Origin: Candidatus Tepidiaquacellales bacterium UBA2330 | GTDB lineage: Bacteria; Bacteroidota; Ignavibacteria; Tepidaquicellales; Tepidaquicellaceae | NCBI GenBank assembly: GCA_002344965.1 | Contig: DDUU01000023.1 | Coordinates: 1-34,715, forward strand | Length of the DNA stretch: 34,715 nucleotides | Direction of reading: 5' to 3' | Part shown: one piece after another, positions 17,260-24,581 of the stretch | How positions within the stretch are numbered: position 1 is the first letter of the stretch | Layout of the letters: each line of letters starts with the position of its first letter | Program-made: the position numbers and the translations under genes | Notes under the pieces: model-generated | Told to the model about the DNA's origin: nothing | The model's database searches: none | What the model saw: only the letters and a program-made list of their open reading frames with translations

Positions 17260-19689
17260 TCAGGGTGTAATCTTTGTTATAAATAAAAAAGAATTATTAT
17301 CTGCTAATGTCTGGTCAGCTATATCAACTGTCTCATCTCCGTTTACGTCTGTTACTACATAACCGACCGCAAACGCAAGCGCGTCATTATCAATCAGCGT
17401 ATTGTCTGTCAGATCTATTACTCCGTCCTGATTTACATCTGCGCTGTAAACAGCAAACCTCGCCGGAATATTCTCCACCTGTGTCTGATTAGATCCATAT
17501 GCCAAGTCTGCATCCTTCGTAAAATCATAGATCATATTTCCGCTGAGCACTTCAAATGAAATTACAGTATCGCTCCATGTTTCTATTGAATTTCTATGAT
17601 TGACCTGCAGCCAGTAATTTGAAACAAAATCCGCTTCAGGAAAATTATATCTTATAATATTATCCTCATCAGGAGTTTCTCCTTTAATACCCACTTCGTT
17701 GTATGGAGATGCTTCCTCTCTCAGTTTCGTCCTGACAGTATCTATGACTGTCGAATCAACCGGTCTGTAAAATCCTTCCATATAAACTTTCAGGCAAAGT
17801 GCTGAAGTTTTGATCGCTGAATTATTGAACTGAATTCCCCATGCATAAAGATTTCCTGTGCCGGCTCCTGTCTGATCATTTATAACTATCCTCCATTTAC
17901 CAGAAGTTTTCTTTCCCGCAAACACTGCATTTAATGGATTCTTCGGTTTTATCTCAGGTGAAAAGGATGTAAATGACGCTGACGAATTTAAATTACTGTC
18001 CGCCTGATCATTAAATATTGTGATTATGTTATCCGAATTATCTGTAAGCTTATTATTTCCGAATACGTTTACAGATGCACCGTCAGGTGAAATTAACGTT
18101 ATACTCAATTCCTCTTCAGAAGTATGATTCAGCGCCATGAATAAATTCACATCGCTGATCAATGTATCCTGACATACTTCAAATGAATCTGTAACAATTC
18201 CGGAAAATCCTGAAGCGGGAATTTTTCTAATGCTTTGACTGATCCTGAATCCGTCCGAATAATTTAATCTGTCGGATCTGTTTATCGGTGATACCGGCTT
18301 ATCATCTTCTGTTCCGTTGTGAGAGAAGCTCGCGCTGTTTCTGTATTGCAGAACAGGTCCGTCATCTGAATTGTCAGTTGCATATCCGTCAAAATTATAA
18401 ACAACGTTTGACATCATTGGATATGGTTTGTTTGATCTGTCAATTGACATATACAGGAATCTGTCAATTTCCTGCTGAGTCTTTTCATAATTCGAAATTC
18501 TGACTTCATCTAAATATCCGTTAAAAAAACTTCCGGCAATTCCTGAGCTGCCGATCACAAGACTGTCTGATCCGTCCGTAATAGCACCGGCTGTATTAAT
18601 TCCGCTTCCTGCTTTACGTCCGTTAATATAGAAATTGAATTTACCCGTTGATGAATTATATGTAAAGCTAATATGTGTCCAGATGTTTGGAACAAGAGTT
18701 ACTGTTGAATTAAAATTACTGACTCCGTTTATCACGGCATTAAGTACGGAACCGTTTAATCTGAGAGAATAATTTGTTGCTGCTCCCGTACCTTTTGAAA
18801 TTATACCACGGATGCCGGCCAGTGATCTTGGATTTATCCAGGCTTCCAGTGTTATTTCATTGACAGGACTTATGTCCGGATTATCCGCGCCGCTTAGATA
18901 ATCATTAGTTCCGTTCAATTCTATACAGTCATTCTGAACAATTGTATGCAGTGGTCTCTCACTATAATTTATCGGACTTACTCCGATATTTTTTCCGGTA
19001 CCGTTGTTTCCTGTCCAGTCAAATAAACTAAAATCAGTTCCCTGTGAATCCCTGTCCTGAAATGTCAGCGAAAAAATTAAGTTCGAATAAATTCCGGAAG
19101 ATACGCCAAGAGTTGTCCTTCTCAGTCTGATGACTTCATTTAATGTCAAAGGTCTGTTCCATATTCTTATCTCATCCATCTGACCGGTAAACGGACTGTT
19201 TACGTTTCCCTTTCCTATCCTGAGTGAATCTGTATTTGCAACAGGCTCGGCATTTTGAATTATTACATTTGTATCAAGAGCTCCGTTGACATAAATTGAA
19301 AATTGATCCGAAAAAGAGTTAAAGGTGCAGCAGATATGAGTCCATTGGTTATTTTGAATGATAGTATTGCCGATAAGTCTTGTTACTGAATTTGTTCTTA
19401 TTGCTGCTCTTCCCTGATTCAGATAAATTGTATACCCGTTTCCGCCCGTTCCGAATCTTTTTTCTGCTAATATTTGAAAAGCCGGAACGGTAGAGTTTAC
19501 AGGATTTATCCACATTTCAATTGTAAAACTTCCTGAAATGTTTATTGAAGATGAATTCCCGAAGACGACGTAACCGTTTGCAGTGCCGGGGAAACCGCTT
19601 GCCTGATTCCAGAACATAAACGCAGAAGATTTTCCGGATAGAAGCATAAATAAAATTCCGAATAAAACTTTATAAATACTTTTTTTCAT
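17260..19689 (-). CDS. secreted protein with two LamG domains, a P-domain and a dockerin-like C-terminus
   Basis: The signal peptide ends near residue 23. Residues about 37-200 and 255-405 are two LamG/concanavalin-A-like domains (FTIEMWINP, ITLEAWINP, MDEIRIWNRPL, LDEVRISNYEK). Residues about 500-640 look like a proprotein-convertase P-domain (ELSITLISPDGASVNVF, GKWRIVINDQTGAGTGNLYAWGIQF). The end holds the HRNSIETWS module and two calcium-binding loops, DVNQDGVIDLTD and DVNGDETVDIAD. There is no protease domain and no QNYPNPFNP sorting signal. It is probably an extracellular adhesive or carbohydrate-binding protein. The C-terminal 170 residues are clearly related to those of the gene at 35-1327, including the ending ITP versus ISP. 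Confidence 0.85.
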   Translation of the reverse strand: MKKSIYKVLFGILFMLLSGKSSAFMFWNQASGFPGTANGYVVFGNSSSINISGSFTIEMWINPVNSTVPAFQILAEKRFGTGGNGYTIYLNQGRAAIRTNSVTRLIGNTIIQNNQWTHICCTFNSFSDQFSIYVNGALDTNVIIQNAEPVANTDSLRIGKGNVNSPFTGQMDEIRIWNRPLTLNEVIRLRRTTLGVSSGIYSNLIFSLTFQDRDSQGTDFSLFDWTGNNGTGKNIGVSPINYSERPLHTIVQNDCIELNGTNDYLSGADNPDISPVNEITLEAWINPRSLAGIRGIISKGTGAATNYSLRLNGSVLNAVINGVSNFNSTVTLVPNIWTHISFTYNSSTGKFNFYINGRKAGSGINTAGAITDGSDSLVIGSSGIAGSFFNGYLDEVRISNYEKTQQEIDRFLYMSIDRSNKPYPMMSNVVYNFDGYATDNSDDGPVLQYRNSASFSHNGTEDDKPVSPINRSDRLNYSDGFRISQSIRKIPASGFSGIVTDSFEVCQDTLISDVNLFMALNHTSEEELSITLISPDGASVNVFGNNKLTDNSDNIITIFNDQADSNLNSSASFTSFSPEIKPKNPLNAVFAGKKTSGKWRIVINDQTGAGTGNLYAWGIQFNNSAIKTSALCLKVYMEGFYRPVDSTVIDTVRTKLREEASPYNEVGIKGETPDEDNIIRYNFPEADFVSNYWLQVNHRNSIETWSDTVISFEVLSGNMIYDFTKDADLAYGSNQTQVENIPARFAVYSADVNQDGVIDLTDNTLIDNDALAFAVGYVVTDVNGDETVDIADQTLADNNSFLFITKITP

Positions 19690-19746
19690 TTTTCTCAGAT
19701 TTAATTATCTCAACAAAATAACAATTTAATTTTAAATTATATAAAG

Positions 19747-19777
19747 CAAAAAGGCAGAGAATTCATCTCTGCCTTTC
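19747..19777 (-). terminator. rho-independent terminator after the 587-aa secreted protein
   Basis: The stem AAAGGCAGAGA (19750-19760), loop ATTCA and TCTCTGCCTTT (19766-19776) form a perfect 11-bp hairpin. On the minus strand TTTTTG follows. It lies 16 bases after the stop codon of the 19793-21556 gene. Confidence 0.85.
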
Positions 19778-19792
19778 CGCTTTGTTTACGTT

Positions 19793-21556
19793 TTATTTTA
19801 CAAGGATCATTTTCTTTACGTCTGTAAATTCTGTCCCGCCGCCTCTCACGGTTATTCTGTAATAATATATCCCGGATGATAAAGTTGATCCGTTAAATAC
19901 AGCTTCATATCTTCCTGCGTTTACTGTACCGTTTACTAATGTCATTACTTCTTTTCCTGCAGAATTGAAAACCTTTATATTTACTTCTGATGATACAGGA
20001 ATATCATAAGATATTTTTGTAACGGGATTAAACGGATTCGGATAATTCTGATTTAATTTATATTCAGTAACCTCCGAAACTTCCGGATTTAAGTTGCTGT
20101 CACCTGTATTTTCAGGTTCGGATGAATCTGACTCGAAACATCTTAATATATTTACTACCGCCGGATTTGCAAATACCGGAGTGAATGACTTGTCAGTAAT
20201 TTTTCTCAGCTTCATCACTATGTCTTTTACTATATGCTGATTCTGAATATTCTGCACATAAAAAGAATCATTGCATAATCCGCCGGGAATAAATCCGTTT
20301 GAATTTGATCTCCAGAGAAAAGCATCCTGTACATTAAATGCTGCATCGCCTGTTACCGAATAACCCGGCGCTGTGGTATTGTTTGATCTGATAATATCAT
20401 AACCGCTTTCGTTTGTATTGTTATTTCTGTTCCATAATCTTGTCCAGACGGCTGCTCCTCCTGTTACCGGTATTTTCATTGTGAATGCATCAGTCGGCTG
20501 ACCTGTTCTGTTCATTGATCCAGTCAGTACTAAATTATTACCGTCAAGCACTATAGACTGTCCGATGTCGTTATACGCCGTATTACCGTAACAGTAAGAC
20601 CATAACAGATTTCCTGATGCATCGACTCTGAATACAATTATATCATTTTCACCTGCTACATATCTGTTTGTAAATCCTGCCACAACAAATCCTCCGTCAG
20701 ACATTGGAATAATTTTTCTTGGCTCCGTGCTCGGATATGGCTGTGATGACGTAATATTAAAAGCATATGTTTTATTCCATATAACTCCTCCGGTGTTTGC
20801 CAGTTTTGTGACCATTATATCCCAGACATTTAATTTCTTTGACTGAATGTTAGTCCTTGAAGCAACGCCGTATGTATCGTCTGCTTTCTGGTAACACATT
20901 GTCTGCGCTTCATCAAAGCTGTTTGCGTTTAAAATACCTGACATTGTATTGTAAAGGTATCCCCAGTTCCATACACCTGAAGGCGAATAATTTGTAACAA
21001 TAATTTTTTCCAGTTTTTTACTGGTTGCAGTCGGATAAAAATCTTTCCACCCTGCGTTTGCCGTTCTGTATGAGCTGTCGATGCAGTTCTGATTGTAAAT
21101 GCTTGTTACTGTGTCATTGATCATTCTGCCGTTGATTATTCCGCCCAGTCTGTTCACATTAAGAAAAGTCGCTTTTCTCAAAAAGTTTTGTCCTTCCTGC
21201 ATAAAACCTGCAAGATAAGAAGTAGAATCTTTTCTTGTCTGAATTACGGAATTGCATCTGTCATCACCGTGCGTTCCGTACAGTCTTGCAAATAAATGAT
21301 TTCCGCTTGGCTGAACCTGCATAAACATCCAGTCATAAATTCCTATTCCGCAGCCTGCCGCATATGAAAATCCGGCGATCGTATTTCCGCCTTCAAGATT
21401 GTGGATGATTGATCTTGCATTATCATGACCTGAATTATTATTGCATCTCAGATCGTATGTTCTGATATGATACTGAGCGCTTAAATCTGAAAACATTAAG
21501 CTGATCATTGCGATTAAAACTGCTGTAACTTTTGAGATTGTGATTGAGTGTTTCAT
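19793..21556 (-). CDS. secreted beta-propeller-like protein with T9SS sorting domain
   Basis: The 587-residue protein has a signal peptide (residues 1-27, ending FSDLSA) and repeated blades of the type GGFVVAGFTNRYVAGENDIIV...DASGNLLWSYCYG (about residues 285-325) and DGNNLVLTGSMNRTG...DAFTMKIPVTGGAAVWTRLW. These are the wording of SBBP/Kelch-like propeller repeats in secreted Bacteroidetes-type proteins. The C-terminal sorting domain runs from about residue 505 (QNYPNPFNPVTKISYDIP) to KKMILVK. No catalytic motif is seen. It is transcribed alone: the terminator at 19747-19777 separates it from the LamG gene, and 237 bases separate it from the divergent gene at 21794. Confidence 0.75.
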   Translation of the reverse strand: MKHSITISKVTAVLIAMISLMFSDLSAQYHIRTYDLRCNNNSGHDNARSIIHNLEGGNTIAGFSYAAGCGIGIYDWMFMQVQPSGNHLFARLYGTHGDDRCNSVIQTRKDSTSYLAGFMQEGQNFLRKATFLNVNRLGGIINGRMINDTVTSIYNQNCIDSSYRTANAGWKDFYPTATSKKLEKIIVTNYSPSGVWNWGYLYNTMSGILNANSFDEAQTMCYQKADDTYGVASRTNIQSKKLNVWDIMVTKLANTGGVIWNKTYAFNITSSQPYPSTEPRKIIPMSDGGFVVAGFTNRYVAGENDIIVFRVDASGNLLWSYCYGNTAYNDIGQSIVLDGNNLVLTGSMNRTGQPTDAFTMKIPVTGGAAVWTRLWNRNNNTNESGYDIIRSNNTTAPGYSVTGDAAFNVQDAFLWRSNSNGFIPGGLCNDSFYVQNIQNQHIVKDIVMKLRKITDKSFTPVFANPAVVNILRCFESDSSEPENTGDSNLNPEVSEVTEYKLNQNYPNPFNPVTKISYDIPVSSEVNIKVFNSAGKEVMTLVNGTVNAGRYEAVFNGSTLSSGIYYYRITVRGGGTEFTDVKKMILVK

Positions 21557-21793
21557 TTTTAATTTTCCTTTCGGTTAATTTATTTAAAATAATTTTATAA
21601 TTAATTTCTGTACAAAATTACTTACAATGTTATGCAGCAAACAATCGAACAATTCTCATTTTGTTTCATGATTTTATTATTAGTTTGTTTTAATATTCCT
21701 TTTAAATGTTTAATTTTAGCCCGTAATTAAAGAATTTTGAGATTCTAATTGTATCATATTCAGCATTAATTAATTTTTGAAAATTTCTTTCAA
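21557..21793. promoter_or_regulatory. divergent AT-rich intergenic region
   Basis: These 237 bases lie between divergent genes and presumably contain both promoters. They are mostly A/T. I see no coding frame, no clear operator and no RNA structure. Confidence 0.35.
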
Positions 21794-23215
21794 ATGCTTA
21801 AAATTAAAATCCTCGATATACTGGAAAAGCTGTCACCTGACGAATTTAAAGAATTTTCAGATTATCTTAACTCGCCTCTCTTTAATAAAAGAAAGATAAT
21901 TCCGGAGCTGCTGGATATTTATAAAAAATATTATCCGCATTTTGATGACACTGGTTTTGCAAAAGAAAAAATATTTTCAAAGCTATTTCCGAAGAAAATT
22001 TACAACGATACTGTCTTCAGAAATCTGAATTCCATTCTGCTTTCTCATGCCGAAAACTTTCTTTCACTTAAAAACTATTTGAAAAATCCGGTTCTGAAAA
22101 ATATTCACCTACTGTCCGAGCTTAATTCAAAGAATATTTTCAGTCTCTTTGAAAAAAATTTTAAGGAAAGTTTAACTTTTTTAGATAAGTCTGAAATCAG
22201 GGATTCTGAATTTTTTCTGAACGAATACAATCTTTACATTCAGAAAGACCTGTATAACAGTTTCATAAATAAATTCTCTAAGAAAGACATAACTATGTCC
22301 GGACTGAGTTTTATGAAATTTTATATCATGAAATTAATGGAGATTCAGAATTATATACTCTATGAATGCAGAATTCTGGGAATCGACAATTCTCTTTTTA
22401 TAGACGCTGATTATGTTGATAAAACCCTTAAGATTATGCCTGAAAGCATAAGGAATATGCCGCAGGTAAAAATTTACTATAATGCCCTGATGCTCGAAAG
22501 AAAACAAAATGAAAAGTATTATAAAGAGTTGAAGTCTTTGGTTTTTAAATACGGTAATCTTCTGGACAGGGAAAAATTATATAATAAATATATAGATCTG
22601 ATTGATTTCATTAAAAGAACACGGGAAAAAAATGACCTCGGATCCGTTAAGGAAATTTTTCTTCTCAGAAAAAGAATAGTAGAGAACGGACTGATGCCGG
22701 AAAATTTTATAACAAATATGTTTTTTCTTAATCTTGTAACTTCAGCTCTGAGACTGGGTGAGTTCAAATGGACTTCAGATTTTATAGATCAATATAACAG
22801 ACATCTTCTTCCTGATCACAGAGAGTCAGTAAGAGATCTTTCATATGCAATGTATTACTTCAGCATAAAGGATTTTCAGACAGCGCTTTCATTCTCAGCA
22901 AAAGTCAGGTATGAAGATAATTATTACAATCTGCAAATAAAAAATCTTACTGCAAGGATTTATTATGAGCTGAATGAAACTGATCTTCTGATTAATCACA
23001 TCGCGTCTTACAGAATGTACCTTTCAAAAAACAGAACCCTCAGTAAAAAAGAAATTTCTTCTCATTCAGCATTCGTAAGTTTTATTGATAAATTATACAA
23101 AGTAAAGGAACAGAAAAAATTTCATAAACTTGATGATATTATATCAAAAGCAGAAAACTCGGATTTTATAAGCCGTAACTGGATTTTGGAAAAAGTCAGC
23201 GAGATGAATGTTTGA
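21794..23215 (+). CDS. helical cytoplasmic protein of unknown function
   Basis: The 473-residue protein begins MLKIKILDILEKLSPDEFKEF. It has no signal peptide or membrane segment and is rich in Lys, Glu, Leu, Phe and Tyr. The predicted character is almost wholly alpha-helical; the C-terminal half (DFQTALSFSAKVRYEDNYYNLQIKNLTARIYYEL) resembles TPR-like helix pairs. I do not recognise a family with a known role. A nearly exact copy of its last 58 codons lies at 24103-24276, beyond a tract of tandem repeats, directly before the CRISPR-Cas locus. The complete gene is the left-hand one. Confidence 0.7.
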   Translation: MLKIKILDILEKLSPDEFKEFSDYLNSPLFNKRKIIPELLDIYKKYYPHFDDTGFAKEKIFSKLFPKKIYNDTVFRNLNSILLSHAENFLSLKNYLKNPVLKNIHLLSELNSKNIFSLFEKNFKESLTFLDKSEIRDSEFFLNEYNLYIQKDLYNSFINKFSKKDITMSGLSFMKFYIMKLMEIQNYILYECRILGIDNSLFIDADYVDKTLKIMPESIRNMPQVKIYYNALMLERKQNEKYYKELKSLVFKYGNLLDREKLYNKYIDLIDFIKRTREKNDLGSVKEIFLLRKRIVENGLMPENFITNMFFLNLVTSALRLGEFKWTSDFIDQYNRHLLPDHRESVRDLSYAMYYFSIKDFQTALSFSAKVRYEDNYYNLQIKNLTARIYYELNETDLLINHIASYRMYLSKNRTLSKKEISSHSAFVSFIDKLYKVKEQKKFHKLDDIISKAENSDFISRNWILEKVSEMNV

Positions 23216-23351
23216 GAAATTCAGATGATTTCATTCGAGTGAGATTTAAATCGAAAAATATTATTGATTTCATATATGTCCACAAAATGCTAACTATACT
23301 GTCATCACTCTTTGCCCCCCATTTTTTTCATTAGGACTTGCACGACATTTT

Positions 23352-23670
23352 GTCATTCCGGCGTGCTTTCAGCCGGAATCCAATCCTCACTAAATGATTA
23401 AAAAATTCTCATTCCGGCATGCTCCACAATTTTGTCATTCCCGCATGCTCTCAGCGGGAATCCATGAACGTTATTACTGCAGTTGATTTAAAAGTTTAGA
23501 ATTGAATTTGCAGATTGCCGGACAATAAATCAATTTCTTACTTCGTGATTTTCTTAACATAAAATTGTAAAATTTACAGCAGTACTTCCGAAATCCCGCT
23601 CTCGACTGCTTTTAAAATTAAAAATTTATTCACGATTAAAATCTGCAGGCGAGTCGGGAATGACAAGTAT
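23352..23670. repeat. cluster of REP-like hairpins (TCATTCCNGC family)
   Basis: ATTCCGGC/GCCGGAAT arms lie at 23355-23362 and 23372-23379, and ATTCCCGC/GCGGGAAT arms at 23437-23444 and 23454-23461. A half copy (CTCATTCCGGCATGCTCC) lies near 23408, and an inverted end (GTCGGGAATGACAA) near 23653. This resembles the dispersed TCATTCCCGC...GCGGGAATCC repeats seen in many bacterial intergenic regions. No coding frame is present. Confidence 0.7.
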
Positions 23671-23678
23671 AAAAACAT

Positions 23679-24058
23679 TGACTCAATTGTCTGAACCATA
23701 ATTAAAGGATTGAAGGATTTCTTGATTTATGACTGCTAAAAAATAGCAGATGTTTATGAAATCAGGTAATCCTGACTCAATTGTCTGAACTATGATTAAA
23801 GGATTGAAGGATTTCTTGATTTTTGACTGCTAAAAGATAGTGGCTGTTTATGAAATCAGGTAATCCTGACTCAATTGTCTGAACCATAATTAAAGGATTG
23901 AAGGATTTCTTGATTTTTGACTGCTAAAAAAAATAGCAGCTGTTTATGAAATCAGGTAATCCTGACTCAATTGTCTGAACCATGATTAAAGGATTGAAGG
24001 ATTTCTTGATTTATGACTGCTAAAAAAAATAGCAGCTGTTTATGAAATCAGGTAATCC
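23679..24058. repeat. four tandem repeats of 94-96 bp
   Basis: The units lie at 23679-23772, 23773-23866, 23867-23962 and 23963-24058. Each starts TGACTCAATTGTCTGAAC, contains GGATTGAAGGATTTCTTGAT and a small hairpin CTGCTA-A(n)-TAGCAG, and ends GAAATCAGGTAATCC. Units 3 and 4 have two extra bases in the hairpin A-run, and unit 2 has a degraded right hairpin arm. The tract ends with GAATCAAGGTTCAGAC (24070-24085), the near inverse of the GTCTGAACC near each unit start. No protein is encoded. Confidence 0.85.
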
Positions 24059-24078
24059 TGAAATCATGTGAATCAAGG

Positions 24079-24276
24079 TTCAGACAGCGCTTTCATTCTC
24101 AGTAAAAAAGAAATTTCTTCTCATTCAGCATTCGTAAGTTTTATTGATAAATTATACAAAGTAAAGGAACAGAAAAAATTTCATAAACTTGATGATATTA
24201 TATCAAAAGCAGATAACTCGGATTTTATAAGCCGTAACTGGATTTTGGAAAAAGTCAGCGAGATGAATGTTTGAGA
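24079..24276 (+). pseudogene. rearranged copy of the 3' end of the 21794-23215 gene
   Basis: Bases 24079-24102 equal 22875-22898, and bases from 24102 onward equal 23043 onward through the stop codon with a single substitution (codon GAA to GAT). The 145 bases between are missing. The deletion joins two CTCAG pentamers present in the parent gene. The left edge coincides with the TTCAGAC that ends the tandem-repeat tract, so both joints show microhomology. An ATG at 24068 allows a 68-codon open frame ending SEMNV, but this start lies in repeat sequence and the frame is most likely not a functional gene. Confidence 0.85.
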
Positions 24277-24463
24277 AAAATAAGTGATTCCTTTCAAGCG
24301 GGATTTCAAGGAATAGGCATTTAGTATTTATATTCTCAAATTTAGTTACTAAATTTCAGCCAATGAAAAGGTTTAATATTTAAGTCAGAATAAGGTAAAA
24401 AATTATATCTTCTCTTTTTTCAGTTATTCCTTACTAAGATTTAAGATTCTTAATTTATATAAA
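24277..24463. other. short non-coding junction before the CRISPR-Cas locus
   Basis: This AT-rich stretch has no gene. Its first 30 bases weakly resemble the sequence after the stop codon of the parent gene at 23216 (GATT.C.TTC.AG.G.GATTT), which suggests that the duplication extended past the stop and has since diverged. I see nothing else. Confidence 0.5.
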
Positions 24464-24490
24464 ATAAAAAAGACGAGTTGCCCCGTCTTA
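24464..24490 (-). terminator. tracrRNA terminator
   Basis: A 6-bp stem AAGACG/CGTCTT with loop GGGCAACT is followed on the minus strand by TTTTTTATTTT. It serves only leftward transcription. Confidence 0.85.
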
Positions 24491-24565
24491 AATGTTTTCA
24501 CAACGGAATAATCCTTATTGTGATTTGCTTTCTTAAGTTCGGAAACAACTTAACTATTTTAATTC
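24464..24565 (-). ncRNA. tracrRNA: tracrRNA of the type II-C system
   Basis: On the minus strand, 24540-24517 is the anti-repeat. Its plus-strand equivalent matches the crRNA-sense repeat over TTGTGATTTGCTTTC (15 of 15) and then AAGTTC (6 of 6), separated by two mismatched bases, giving the usual lower stem, bulge and upper stem. Next come CAATAAGG, as in Neisseria-type tracrRNAs, a small GGATTATTCC nexus and a terminator hairpin AAGACG...CGTCTT (24489-24484 and 24475-24470) ending in six T. A TAnnTTTG element (TATATTTG) sits at 24579-24572, predicting a start near 24565 and an RNA of about 100 nt. It pairs with pre-crRNA and is bound by Cas9. The exact 5' end is inferred. Confidence 0.92.
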
Positions 24566-24571
24566 ATAATT

Positions 24572-24579
24572 CAAATATA
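24572..24579 (-). promoter_or_regulatory. candidate -7 element of the tracrRNA promoter
   Basis: TATATTTG on the minus strand fits the Bacteroidetes-type TAnnTTTG consensus exactly and lies just before the cas9 ATG. No TTTG is found 20 bases upstream (that position is inside the cas9 codons near 24600), so the -33 half is weak. Confidence 0.55.
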
Positions 24580-24581
24580 AT

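Noticed and set aside
24068..24274. 68-codon small gene before cas9
   Set aside because: It is a rearranged copy of the tail of the 21794-23215 gene; its first codons come from repeat sequence and an out-of-frame stretch.
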